This document shows positions 25,432-33,780 of a DNA stretch of 50,547 bases, in pieces. Under the pieces are notes generated by a model. It had not been told where the DNA came from and searched no databases. It saw only the letters and a program-made list of their open reading frames with translations. Within the stretch, counting starts at the first letter, position 1. Each line of letters starts with the position of its first letter. The translations under genes were made by a program, and so were the position numbers. The stretch is from assembly GCA_020435005.1 (NCBI GenBank), contig JAGRAE010000003.1, positions 1 through 50,547 of the forward strand, in the 5' to 3' direction. This DNA comes from Bdellovibrionales bacterium. Lineage in GTDB: Bacteria; Bdellovibrionota; Bdellovibrionia; Bdellovibrionales; UBA1609.

Positions 25432-26193
25432 CTATCCAAAACTTTTTACAAGGGAGCCAACCAATAAATTCCAACCATCTACAAATACAAAAAGCATAAT
25501 TTTAAATGGCAATGAAATAACAACTGGTGGTAACATCATCATACCCATAGCCATTAGTACACTTGCTGCAACCATATCTATTACTAAAAATGGCAAATAA
25601 ATAATAAACCCAATTTGAAATGCAGTTTTAAGTTCTGAAACAATAAAAGCAGGTATCAACACTGAAGTTGGAACATCACCTCTAGTTTTTGGTTTTTCTA
25701 CTTTTGACATTTTTAAAAAAAGAGCTAAATCGTCGTCGCGAGTCTGGTTAAACATAAATTTTCTCAATGGTACCAAAGCCCGGTCCAGAGCTACTTCTTG
25801 TTTTATTTTTCCATCTAAATATGGCTGAACAGCTTCTGTATTAATAGTTTGCAATGCTGGAGACATAATAAACAATGTAATAAAAAGAGCTAACCCAATT
25901 AGTAATTGATTGGGTGGCATTTGCTGTGTACCTAAAGCCTGCCTAACAAATGATAAAACAATGATAATTCGAGTAAAGCTTGTCATCATTATTAAAATCG
26001 CTGGCGCTAATGTTAATACTGTAAGGATAACTAAAATTTTTATTGCACTTACCACTTCTTGAGGATCATCTGTAGATTTAAAACCTAAATTTACATTTGG
26101 CAAAGTCAGCCCTTGTGCTTTCGCAAAAACCAAGCCACCTAAGCTAAAAACAAGAAATATAATGCTAAGTTTTAATGCTTTAGTAAATTTCAC
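25432..26193 (-). CDS. fliP: Flagellar export apparatus protein FliP
   Basis: Core pore-forming subunit of the export gate. About 253 residues: cleavable signal (ends near A-K-A), then I-L-V-I-L-T-V-L-T-L-A-P-A-I-L-I-M-M-T-S-F (split around residue 60), the Q-M-P-P-N-Q-L-L-I-G-L-A-L-F loop, and the C-terminal M-G-M-M-M-L-P-P segment. The GTG at 26193 is preferred because AGGGA lies 9 bases upstream; an in-frame TTG at 26199 overlapping the fliO stop is the alternative and adds two residues. Confidence 0.95.
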   Translation of the reverse strand: MKFTKALKLSIIFLVFSLGGLVFAKAQGLTLPNVNLGFKSTDDPQEVVSAIKILVILTVLTLAPAILIMMTSFTRIIIVLSFVRQALGTQQMPPNQLLIGLALFITLFIMSPALQTINTEAVQPYLDGKIKQEVALDRALVPLRKFMFNQTRDDDLALFLKMSKVEKPKTRGDVPTSVLIPAFIVSELKTAFQIGFIIYLPFLVIDMVAASVLMAMGMMMLPPVVISLPFKIMLFVFVDGWNLLVGSLVKSFG

Positions 26194-26195
26194 TA

Positions 26196-27317
26196 TCAAA
26201 TATCCCTCAGTTGTTTTAATCTTCCAGAAACTTGCTTGTGTAAATCTTCTACAAGATCCTCTTCTGGATCAAAAGTAACCTTTTGCTCAACAATCTCATC
26301 ATCAGGCTTATCACTCTCAGCGGTCATTACTCCATTAAAACTATCCGGCACATCTTCCATGACTTCGTCGTCTATAAAAGATAAAGTTTTAATCATATTT
26401 ATATTTTGTTCTGTAACGCCAATAAGAATTGATTCACCAGCAACACGAATTATAAATAAGCTTTTCTTAGTCCCTAAATGATGTTGAGTTAAAACTTGAA
26501 TTTTTGTGTTTTTATCATTCAATTTATGGTTTTTTTGCCACCATTTAGCAAATACAACTAAACCGGCACCAAATATTACAACAATTAACAAACTATATAT
26601 AAGTCTCGAATAATTAGATTCTTCAATTTTTGTTGAAGTCTCTCGTTTTTGAAACAATGGAATCGTTTTCTCTTCTGACTCTGCACCTTTGGCAATATTT
26701 TTTTTTGCATTTACTTCTTTACTATTTTCTTTAATGTCTTTTATCACCTCATTTGTTTTCTCGGGAAGAACAGATGGTAATGACAATTCTTGTGCAACAA
26801 TTTCCTCTGCTTTTGTTTTTAAAATAACTGGTTGAGTTAATTTTTTGTTAATTTCAGATTCAATATCTGTTGGCGGCACTATTTCAAACTCTGCTGATTC
26901 TAAATCAGTTTTTTTAGCCATGACCGGATCATATATATTAATGAAAATAGAATTATCTTTTCTTTCCAGCTTTACAAAACCTTCATAGTCTTGAGCAACA
27001 ATTGGCTTCTCAAATATAATTCTTGTGCGCATTAAATTTTTATCAAACTGATAACTATAAATACTTTTTACACTTTCTTGTTCAATTCGCTTTAGAAACT
27101 TACCAGTCTTCACAGTTGAATTTGGTAAATTAATCTGTATTGTTTGGTTAATATATTCTATTAAAATATCATTAGTCTTAGGGGCTTGATCAAACTTCAG
27201 CTCAGTAACAAATGTAGAACCCTCAAATTTTGCATCTATCTGATTCAAAATAGATACGGCTTGAGCAGAAGTAAAAATAAACATTACACTAAAAAAAGAA
27301 ACCATCCATAGTTTCAT
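26196..27317 (-). CDS. fliO: FliO-like protein with AMIN-like periplasmic N-terminus
   Basis: 373 residues, much longer than typical FliO (about 100-150). Signal peptide 1-20, then a beta-rich periplasmic domain about 22-125 (G-S-T-F-V-T-E-L-K-F, K-P-I-V-A-Q-D-Y-E-G-F-V-K-L) whose strand pattern recalls AMIN domains; a Lys/Glu-rich linker to about 225; one membrane helix about 237-258 (L-I-Y-S-L-L-I-V-V-I-F-G-A-G); then the FliO cytoplasmic domain with I-Q-V-L-T-Q-H-H-L-G-T-K-K-S-L-F-I. FliO assists FliP gate assembly. ATG at 27317 chosen because GGGGG lies 5 bases upstream. AMIN similarity is inference. Confidence 0.85.
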   Translation of the reverse strand: MKLWMVSFFSVMFIFTSAQAVSILNQIDAKFEGSTFVTELKFDQAPKTNDILIEYINQTIQINLPNSTVKTGKFLKRIEQESVKSIYSYQFDKNLMRTRIIFEKPIVAQDYEGFVKLERKDNSIFINIYDPVMAKKTDLESAEFEIVPPTDIESEINKKLTQPVILKTKAEEIVAQELSLPSVLPEKTNEVIKDIKENSKEVNAKKNIAKGAESEEKTIPLFQKRETSTKIEESNYSRLIYSLLIVVIFGAGLVVFAKWWQKNHKLNDKNTKIQVLTQHHLGTKKSLFIIRVAGESILIGVTEQNINMIKTLSFIDDEVMEDVPDSFNGVMTAESDKPDDEIVEQKVTFDPEEDLVEDLHKQVSGRLKQLRDI

Positions 27318-27332
27318 CAATTCCCCCGGGTG

Positions 27333-27749
27333 TTAAACTAGCTTTTCAACCCTTTCAGATTGAGACAAAATATCTGTTAAACGAATTCCAAATTTTTCAT
27401 TGACAACAACAGCTTCTCCTCGTGCAACTAACTTCTCATTAACAAGTAATTCCATCGGTTCACCTGCTAATTTATTTAACTCAACAACACTTCCTTGACC
27501 TAAATTAAGAAGTTCACTAACAACCATTTTTGTTCTTCCTAGTTCAACTGTAACTCTTAAAGGCACATCTAATATAAGCTCTAAATTCCTATCATGCTCG
27601 TCATTTTTAGGTCTGGAGTGCATACCACTATTATCATCTCCTGAATCATCATTGTTATCACCACCCGAATCATCATCTTTAAGAGCTGTTGCTAAACCTT
27701 CAACAGCATCTAAATCTAGGTTTTCTGCAGCATTTCCATCTTCAGACAT
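27333..27749 (-). CDS. fliN: Flagellar motor switch protein FliN
   Basis: C-ring subunit of the flagellar switch. 138 residues: an acidic, Asp/Gly/Asn-rich N-terminal linker (about 20-50), then the SPOA domain 60-135 with L-D-V-P-L-R-V-T-V-E-L-G-R-T and L-N-L-G-Q-G-S-V-V-E-L-N-K. AAGGAGGG lies ahead of the ATG. Ten bases after fliM and 15 before fliO. Confidence 0.96.
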   Translation of the reverse strand: MSEDGNAAENLDLDAVEGLATALKDDDSGGDNNDDSGDDNSGMHSRPKNDEHDRNLELILDVPLRVTVELGRTKMVVSELLNLGQGSVVELNKLAGEPMELLVNEKLVARGEAVVVNEKFGIRLTDILSQSERVEKLV

Positions 27750-27759
27750 TCTGCCCTCC

Positions 27760-28761
27760 TTACCTTTTTTCGATTTTGCTATTTACTTGAATAGCAACTG
27801 TTCCGTGATAAATTCCATAAAATGCTTTAAATTTTTTAACCCCTTGTACAAATACATCAAACTCACCATTGGAATCTTGGTCTAAAGGCACCACATCACC
27901 AACTTTTAATTTCATCAAATTTTGCAGAGATATTTCTGTATTTCCCAAGTTAACTTTTAAATCGACAGTTGTATCTAGTAGTTGTTCTTGAATAATTGAC
28001 GTCCACAACTTTTTATCTGTTTGATCAGATTCAACTTGAAATCCACTTGATAGTTTTTGTTTTATTGGCTCTATTGTTGAATAGGGGATCACCATTGTAA
28101 TAGTGCCATTTGCATTTTCAAGTTCTACATCAAAGGTAGAAGCAATAACTATATCTGTGGGTGGCACTATACCAACAAACTGTGGATTAATTTCTGTTCT
28201 AACAAAGCTACAGTCAATAACCTCTACCGCGGCCCATGCTTCTTCTAGATCATTAATGGCTAAATCAACCACTTTGCGTACAATCTGTAATTCAATAGGC
28301 GTAAAGTCTTTGCCTTCAATTTTAGTATAAGGTCGATCTGCTCCACCAAAGAAACTATCAACTAAAGCATAGGCCAATTTACTTTCTATGACAAATAATG
28401 CTGATCCTCGAAGAGCATTGAATCTTAGTACGCTCATACATGTTGGCATTGGCAAAGTATTTATAAACTCACCAAACTTTAAAAAGTCAGTACTTGCATG
28501 GTTTATACTCGCAATTTTTCGGAGTGTAGATGATAAAGATACACGAAAAGCTCGCATAAATTTTTCATATATAACATCTAACTGAGGAAGGCGTCCTCTT
28601 ATAATTCTATCTTGTGAAGTTAAGTCATATACAACTACAACTTGTTCATCACCACTACCATCAAATGATGAATCCGAAGAAGAGTCCGAATCTCCTAATT
28701 CTCCTTCAGAAACCGCTGCTAGTAGCGCATCAACTTCACTTTGTGATAAAACCTGACTCAT
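27760..28761 (-). CDS. fliM: Flagellar motor switch protein FliM
   Basis: C-ring protein that receives CheY-P and reverses the motor. 333 residues: N-terminal CheY-binding motif L-S-Q-S-E-V-D-A-L-L (5-14), acidic Ser/Asp linker, CheC-like middle domain 50-240 (with F-F-G-G and the L-P-M-P-T segment) and C-terminal SPOA domain about 250-325. The intact N-terminal motif indicates chemotactic control of rotation. AAGAGG lies ahead of the ATG. Confidence 0.97.
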   Translation of the reverse strand: MSQVLSQSEVDALLAAVSEGELGDSDSSSDSSFDGSGDEQVVVVYDLTSQDRIIRGRLPQLDVIYEKFMRAFRVSLSSTLRKIASINHASTDFLKFGEFINTLPMPTCMSVLRFNALRGSALFVIESKLAYALVDSFFGGADRPYTKIEGKDFTPIELQIVRKVVDLAINDLEEAWAAVEVIDCSFVRTEINPQFVGIVPPTDIVIASTFDVELENANGTITMVIPYSTIEPIKQKLSSGFQVESDQTDKKLWTSIIQEQLLDTTVDLKVNLGNTEISLQNLMKLKVGDVVPLDQDSNGEFDVFVQGVKKFKAFYGIYHGTVAIQVNSKIEKR

Positions 28762-28772
28762 GTCTATGCCTC

Positions 28773-29306
28773 TTAATTATAAATTAACTCTGTGAAATAA
28801 ACTCTCTTAATTTGTCCTTTTGTTAAAAACAAATTTACTTGATCTCTTATCTCTCCACGCAACACATCTTTTCCATCTTTAGTTGAAACTTGTGAATATG
28901 TCTTACCAGAAAGAATAACTATAATAATGTCTCTAATTTTTGGTTTTAACTCTTCAATTTCAGCTTGAACTTCTTCGCCATCAACTTCTAGCTCCATATT
29001 TATCTTGAGGAGCTTTCTTCCACGACTGCCGGATAAGTTTACTAAAAATGTTTCTAGTGGAATCAATTCACCAATAAAGTCTTTACTTTGAGCTTCTTTC
29101 TCTTGCGTCTCTTTTTCACCTTTAATGATGTCATCAATACCTGGTTCTGCATCTTGTTTCTTTTTACCCATCCACAACATACCACCAACACCAATCACAA
29201 AAAGCATATTCACAATGGCTAAAATAATAAATAGAGTTGGCTTTTGCCCTTTACCACCAGATGCATTACTACCTGTGTTTTGTGGGGCTGCATTTTCTTC
29301 TGCCAC
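28773..29306 (-). CDS. fliL: Flagellar basal body-associated protein FliL
   Basis: Single-pass inner-membrane protein that supports stator function. 177 residues: short Asn/Gly-rich cytoplasmic start, membrane helix about 24-45 (L-F-I-I-L-A-I-V-N-M-L), charged linker, periplasmic domain 75-177 with L-E-T-F-L-V-N-L-S-G and E-L-E-V-D-G-E-E-V-Q. GTG start with GGAGGAGG upstream. It is the first gene of the flagellar block, so the operon promoter should lie in 29307-29509. Confidence 0.93.
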   Translation of the reverse strand: MAEENAAPQNTGSNASGGKGQKPTLFIILAIVNMLFVIGVGGMLWMGKKKQDAEPGIDDIIKGEKETQEKEAQSKDFIGELIPLETFLVNLSGSRGRKLLKINMELEVDGEEVQAEIEELKPKIRDIIIVILSGKTYSQVSTKDGKDVLRGEIRDQVNLFLTKGQIKRVYFTELIYN

Positions 29307-29376
29307 ATCCTCCTCCTTAAGGCTGGGTTTTTAAACTCACTAGTTCTTCACTTTTTAAATAAAGCAATCTAAATGC

Positions 29377-29398
29377 CATATCGACTTAGGTCGATATG
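29377..29398. promoter_or_regulatory. Perfect hairpin/operator upstream of the flagellar operon
   Basis: CATATCGAC and GTCGATATG (9-base arms, 4-base loop TTAG) about 70 bases upstream of the fliL start and downstream of suhB. No T-run follows on either strand, so an operator or an mRNA-stabilising stem is as likely as a terminator. Confidence 0.4.
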
Positions 29399-29509
29399 AC
29401 TACAAGGCTTCGCTAGGTTAGAAGTTTTTTCCTAAAGAAAAGTCCCGACAAAACTTTAACTCTTGCCAATGACCAGAGTGCGATTTTGACAGGCCAAAGT
29501 ACTAGACAA

Positions 29510-30322
29510 TCAAATGATTTGTTTAATTTTTTCGTGAATAAATGGATTTGCAGCCAGGATAGAGTTTTGCAAAGGATGATATTTTTCTCCTTTAAAATCT
29601 GTGACAATCCCACCGGCCTCTCTAACTATCAAACTTCCAGCAGCGGTATCCCATGGCATGAGGTTTTGCTCCCAAAATCCTTCAAATACTCCAGATGCAA
29701 CCATACATAAATCATAGGCCGCAGCTCCTGCTCTACGCACACCACGTGTATGATTTATTAATCGACTAAATATGTCCAATTGCTCTGTAAGTAAAGATTT
29801 GTTTTGTGAGAAAAAACCCGTGGCTAAAAGTGAATCTTTTAATTCACTTCTTTTAGAAACATTAATTGGTTTGTCATTTAAGTAAGAGCCTTGATTTTTA
29901 ATTGCACAAAACACTTGTTGCATTATAGGTGCATCGACTACTGCCACTACAATTTCATCATCGACCATTAATCCCAAGCTAATACAAAAAACAGGAAATT
30001 GATGAACATAATTTGTGGTGCCATCCAAAGGATCGAGTATCCAACATGGTTGTTGAGTTATTTTGTCTGGTCTCTTGTTATCTAAATTTTTCTTAGCAAA
30101 TGATTCTTCGCCCAAAATATCTATATTGGGATATTCCTTTAGTAAAAACTCTGTTATTACTTTTTCACTCTCAATATCAGCTTCTGTTACTAAACCAGCT
30201 TGGTCTTTTTCTTGAACCCGAGATAAACGTCCGTAATAGTCTAGCAATACATCTCGACCTTGTCGGCAGGCTTTACGCGCTGAAGTCAAAATTTCTGTAT
30301 AATCTAGCTGGTCCAAAGTCAT
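29510..30322 (-). CDS. suhB: Inositol-1-monophosphatase family protein (SuhB-like)
   Basis: Magnesium-dependent phosphatase of the IMPase family; acts on inositol-1-phosphate and in many bacteria also binds the Nus transcription complex. 270 residues with all metal-binding motifs: G-E-E-S near 71, the W-I-L-D-P-L-D-G-T-T-N-Y signature near 92 and W-D-T-A-A-G-S-L-I-V-R-E-A-G-G near 215. The ATG has no ribosome binding site; a TTGACA promoter sits immediately upstream. Same strand as the flagellar operon but separated from it by 203 bases. Confidence 0.93.
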   Translation of the reverse strand: MTLDQLDYTEILTSARKACRQGRDVLLDYYGRLSRVQEKDQAGLVTEADIESEKVITEFLLKEYPNIDILGEESFAKKNLDNKRPDKITQQPCWILDPLDGTTNYVHQFPVFCISLGLMVDDEIVVAVVDAPIMQQVFCAIKNQGSYLNDKPINVSKRSELKDSLLATGFFSQNKSLLTEQLDIFSRLINHTRGVRRAGAAAYDLCMVASGVFEGFWEQNLMPWDTAAGSLIVREAGGIVTDFKGEKYHPLQNSILAANPFIHEKIKQII

Positions 30323-30329
30323 TAAAGAA

Positions 30330-30358
30330 CTAAAACCCCTGTTTCAAAGGTTTGTCAA
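30330..30358 (-). promoter_or_regulatory. Putative suhB promoter giving a leaderless mRNA
   Basis: On the minus strand a full-consensus TTGACA (30358-30353), 17-base spacer, TTTTAG (30335-30330), then 7 bases to the suhB ATG. No Shine-Dalgarno sequence lies between. Confidence 0.5.
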
Positions 30359-30448
30359 GGCTTTCAAGATTTGACCCTAACCGACTTGAAGGATAAAATA
30401 GTATTAATAAATATATCTTCAGAATTTATTTTTGGGGGAGGAATTAAT

Positions 30449-31309
30449 ATGTTTAACAATTCGGGAAGTTCTAGGATGGATACCCTATTAAAAATCGTCC
30501 TTATATTTGTGATGTCTGTACTTTCTTTTTCTATTGGCGCATTTGTTGGCAAACAAGTTAGCGATACTGAGTATAGACAAGCTATGTTGGAAAGTGAAGA
30601 CTCTCCTACCAGAGCAACTGCATCTGTAGATCCTCATTCAACTGATCATACCCCTGACAAAGCACTTAGTGAAGAAGACATCGCTAGTCTTACCGAGGAG
30701 TTTGTAAAGGTTGAAAAAAAGGCTCTCGAGGATAAACATAAAGACATGCCCCACGCAAAAGGTGAAGAACATGCTGCCGACGCGAATAAAGACATTCACA
30801 AGGTTGCAAAAAATGAAGATGGTTACAAAAAGTTAAACAAGGACAAAGTAGACACACATGCAGGTGTAGATACACATACAGATACACCCTCTTCAGCTTC
30901 ACATAAAGAAGAACATGAGAAAGTAGACACTCATAAAAAAGAACACAAAGCTTCTCATCAGACCTCTGAGGCCGCTGATAGAGTTTCACAAAACTTAGCA
31001 CCCACAAAAGATCTTGCTAAAAAAAGAAAACCAACAAGCGTTTTACCAACAACTCCAGCCTCTTCAGTAGGTAAATACACAGTACAAATTGCTTCTTATG
31101 CAACAGAAAATGAAGCTAAAAATCATGCTTTAAAATTAAAAGCAAAAGGTTATAGTGCATTTTATATCCCTGCAGAAATTAGAGGACAGACTTGGTATCG
31201 CGTCAGTGTTGGTTTGTTTACTAACTACAAAAGCGCAATGGCTTTTCGTAAAGAGTTGCAAACTGAAGCAGATGTGAAATCTTCTATAATACAAAAAATC
31301 GTAAAGTAA
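30449..31309 (+). CDS. SPOR-domain envelope protein
   Basis: 286 residues: short cytoplasmic start, membrane helix about 14-36 (L-L-K-I-V-L-I-F-V-M-S-V-L), a long His/Lys/Asp/Glu-rich periplasmic linker (K-E-H-E-K-V-D-T-H-K and similar), then a C-terminal SPOR domain about 208-283 (Y-T-V-Q-I-A-S-Y-A, W-Y-R-V-S-V-G-L-F). SPOR domains bind denuded glycan strands at division sites, so a septal role similar to FtsN or DedD is likely. The ATG at 30449 is chosen for GGGGGAGG 7 bases upstream; an in-frame TTG at 30371 lacks any signal. The His-rich linker might bind metal. Confidence 0.88.
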   Translation: MFNNSGSSRMDTLLKIVLIFVMSVLSFSIGAFVGKQVSDTEYRQAMLESEDSPTRATASVDPHSTDHTPDKALSEEDIASLTEEFVKVEKKALEDKHKDMPHAKGEEHAADANKDIHKVAKNEDGYKKLNKDKVDTHAGVDTHTDTPSSASHKEEHEKVDTHKKEHKASHQTSEAADRVSQNLAPTKDLAKKRKPTSVLPTTPASSVGKYTVQIASYATENEAKNHALKLKAKGYSAFYIPAEIRGQTWYRVSVGLFTNYKSAMAFRKELQTEADVKSSIIQKIVK

Positions 31310-31858
31310 TTAAAACAGATAACCAACTCTCAAGGTTAATGCTGTTTCATTATCTCTTTCTTCCCTAGCAATGGGAAGAAAGTACTGAAAGGCCAGCTGT
31401 GTAAACATCTTTTGAAAAAAAACACGATGCACCCCACCCTGAACTATACCGCTATATGTGAGATCTGCTGTTTGTTTGTCAGAGCCCACTCCTCTAATGT
31501 TTGATCGGACAGTTTCTTGGCTTAACCCAATTCCTCCCCCTAAAAACCAATGCCAATTTCGATTAGGAGTAAAGTCCCAAAGAACTGAAGGATTAAGTTC
31601 GTATCGAGTATAATCAACACTCAATGATCCTTCACTAGTAACTTTGCTTAAAAAATGAAGTTCTAATTGATAATCTAAGTTAGAAATATGCCCTTCTATT
31701 TGCCCAAATATTGAGCGATCTTTGTAGGAAATTTTCCCAACGTCACCAACTTCGTCTTCAGTACGAGAAGACACTCCAACACCAATAACTTTATTGTATT
31801 CAGCAAAAGCATTAGAAACAAATAAGAGACTTATTAGAAATACAATTTTAAGCTTCAT
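31310..31858 (-). CDS. Small outer-membrane beta-barrel protein
   Basis: 182 residues with signal peptide 1-19 (S-N-A-F-A) and alternating strands ending in aromatic residues, finishing with R-V-G-Y-L-F, a C-terminal Phe typical of BAM substrates. Probably an eight-stranded barrel (G-V-G-V-S-S-R, W-H-W-F-L-G-G-G-I-G-L, L-A-F-Q-Y-F-L-P). AGGAG precedes the ATG. It starts within the last 11 bases of the protease-like lipoprotein gene, so the two are co-translated. No specific function can be assigned. Confidence 0.75.
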   Translation of the reverse strand: MKLKIVFLISLLFVSNAFAEYNKVIGVGVSSRTEDEVGDVGKISYKDRSIFGQIEGHISNLDYQLELHFLSKVTSEGSLSVDYTRYELNPSVLWDFTPNRNWHWFLGGGIGLSQETVRSNIRGVGSDKQTADLTYSGIVQGGVHRVFFQKMFTQLAFQYFLPIAREERDNETALTLRVGYLF

Positions 31859-33302
31859 TTTTATCTCCTGTTAATTCAGTAGCTTCTACTTTTTTTGTAT
31901 CAGCAGAACACATGGGATTTTCTCCATAAAACTCTTCTAGCAAATCACAAACTTCTGGTTCATTTTGAATTCCTAATTTATTTACTAAAAGTTCTATTGG
32001 TTTGAGAGGCGATAAAAATTCTTTTAAATAAGTATTAGCCATATACGAATTAATTTCTGGTAAAATATTTGCCAATGATTTAACTAAATTTTCTTGAGCC
32101 TTATCTCCATATTTTTTACTAAGCACCTCAGATTCACTTAGTTTTTTCAAAAACTTGGCATAATCTGATGCCATTAAATAACTATAAGCATTCTCAGTGG
32201 GGATACCTAAATTCTTTAAGGCTTCAACATTTTTGCGACTACCAGGGTTGCAGCGAAAGTCATTTAATACTTTCACATCCATGACAATATTAGACGCACT
32301 TTTATACGTACCCTTATAACTGCCGTCTATTTTACGGTAGTGAGCTGATTTTATGGAATCTGTAAGGAAATTTGGGTTTTTGTCATAAAGGTAAGCATAG
32401 GTATCTGCATTTCCTTCATCCCAAGCACGACCAATTATGTAATTTACTTGGTGAGTTAATTTTGATAAGTTTTCTTGATCTAAATAAGGGTAAGATTTTA
32501 ATTTTTCTTCTTCAACACCAAAAGATACAAGCTTATCAAATACTTCTTGCGAAAAACTCAATGAGTTTTCTGACTTTTTTAACGAGACAGTTGCTTCTGT
32601 TTCTGGAAAACTGGGACTGCCAACACTTTTTGCAATCAAATTATAAAATTTATCGCCCTCACAAATTTCTATGTAATCACCCTCTAATTGACCGCTTAAT
32701 TTTCCATTCATTTTTGAACGTTGAATTAAAACAGTCCATTTAACAAGCGTATTGTAATGAGCATGAAAGTGTTCATGAGCAAGTACTGCTCCATTAATAT
32801 ATAGAGGCTTTAATTCTTCAGTGTATGGAACAATATTGATTGTGTCGTTAAATGGTTGATAAAAAGCATTGTCAGTCATGAATAGAGGATTTGTTAAAAT
32901 CCCCACTTTTCTGGGCCATGTTAGTCTGTCTTTTATACCAAGTAGCTCATCTAATTTTTTAATTCTATTGAAATGGTAATAAGAGGCCACGGCAGCAATA
33001 CTTTTTGTATCTGTTGGCACTAATACACTGCCCGCTCTTATAAAATTAGGTTTTGCTGGAGATCCGACTGGACCTTCACTATAGCTATAATCTTCAGAAA
33101 CAATAACATTTGCCGAAGCTCCGGACATAATAAAAGGATCCTGGAGATCATCAATTATGACGGTTTCAAACGACATACCCCCATGATTACTTGGTACAGG
33201 TAGTCTGTATTTATTTAGTTTTCCCTCATCCTTACTGACATCGCTACAAGAGGTAAGCAAGGTAACACCTAAAGCTATTAATAATACATTCCATTTTGTC
33301 AT
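31848..33302 (-). CDS. Lipoprotein with gluzincin-type zinc protease motif
   Basis: 484-residue lipoprotein, lipobox L-L-T-S-C (Cys19). A-H-E-H-F-H-A-H gives an HExxH zinc site (H176, E177, H180), and D-E-G-N-A-D-T-Y (295-302) supplies a candidate third ligand E296 in the E-G-x-A-D pattern of gluzincin proteases. A domain I cannot name fills the rest, with cysteines near 213, 353, 455 and 466. The likely role is a cell-surface or periplasmic metalloprotease. AGGA precedes the ATG. It is first in a pair with a barrel protein, which could anchor or export it. Proteolytic activity is inferred from motifs. Confidence 0.75.
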   Translation of the reverse strand: MTKWNVLLIALGVTLLTSCSDVSKDEGKLNKYRLPVPSNHGGMSFETVIIDDLQDPFIMSGASANVIVSEDYSYSEGPVGSPAKPNFIRAGSVLVPTDTKSIAAVASYYHFNRIKKLDELLGIKDRLTWPRKVGILTNPLFMTDNAFYQPFNDTINIVPYTEELKPLYINGAVLAHEHFHAHYNTLVKWTVLIQRSKMNGKLSGQLEGDYIEICEGDKFYNLIAKSVGSPSFPETEATVSLKKSENSLSFSQEVFDKLVSFGVEEEKLKSYPYLDQENLSKLTHQVNYIIGRAWDEGNADTYAYLYDKNPNFLTDSIKSAHYRKIDGSYKGTYKSASNIVMDVKVLNDFRCNPGSRKNVEALKNLGIPTENAYSYLMASDYAKFLKKLSESEVLSKKYGDKAQENLVKSLANILPEINSYMANTYLKEFLSPLKPIELLVNKLGIQNEPEVCDLLEEFYGENPMCSADTKKVEATELTGDKNEA

Positions 33303-33525
33303 AGACGTCCTAATAGCAAATGATGGGCCGACCAGCTAGATAATATTTGAATTCTAGGATAAAGTTTAATGTCAAACTTACAAAAAGTGACAAAAACCGT
33401 CGAATTTCAAACCTTTGTTAGAAACGCAAAGCATTGGAAATATTACCTATCACTTTTTACTTGTCACTCACCGCGTTTCAATTTCAAAATTATAGATCCA
33501 TACAACAAATTTACAGGAGTCATAC

Positions 33526-33735
33526 ATGGCTAAGAAAAAAACAAATACAGAAGAAATGTTACTTGTTGGTACAAAAGTTAAAGCAGCACTTAAGGATTCA
33601 GGTTGCAATGTTGCAAGTGATGCCCTTGAAGGTTTAAATGCTTACGTACATTGGTTAGTAACACAAGCCGCACAAAGAGCCTCTGAAAATGGCCGCAAGA
33701 CAGTTCGCAGTCACGACTTCTTAATTATGCAGTAA
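33526..33735 (+). CDS. Bacterial histone-fold protein (Bd0055/HBb-like)
   Basis: 69-residue basic protein with a single histone fold: short helix 1 (about 10-24, K-V-K-A-A-L-K), long helix 2 (about 29-55, V-A-S-D-A-L-E-G-L-N-A-Y-V...), loop G-R-K-T-V (56-60) and helix 3 from S62-H63-D64-F65, the same order as the G-R-K-T-I-K-A-E-D end of archaeal histones. Bdellovibrio bacteriovorus encodes such a histone (Bd0055), a major chromatin protein that binds DNA as a dimer. AGGAG lies 7 bases before the ATG; a strong terminator follows, so it is monocistronic. Few extra residues lie outside the fold. Confidence 0.88.
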   Translation: MAKKKTNTEEMLLVGTKVKAALKDSGCNVASDALEGLNAYVHWLVTQAAQRASENGRKTVRSHDFLIMQ

Positions 33736-33747
33736 ATTTTATTTATA

Positions 33748-33780
33748 ATTAGGCTATCTAACATAGATGGCCTAATTTTT
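33748..33780 (+). terminator. Terminator after the histone gene
   Basis: Stem ATTAGGCTATCT (33748-33759) with AGATGGCCTAAT (33765-33776), 12 pairs with one G-T, 5-base loop, then TTTTT. It starts 12 bases after the histone stop and runs into the end of the convergent 33779 gene. Confidence 0.85.

Noticed and set aside
29413-29613. 66-codon frame between fliL and suhB
   Set aside because: Overlaps the well-supported suhB end on the same strand in another frame; no ribosome binding site.
33434-33637. 67-codon frame overlapping the histone gene
   Set aside because: Different frame, no ribosome binding site; the histone frame has a strong site and a recognisable fold.
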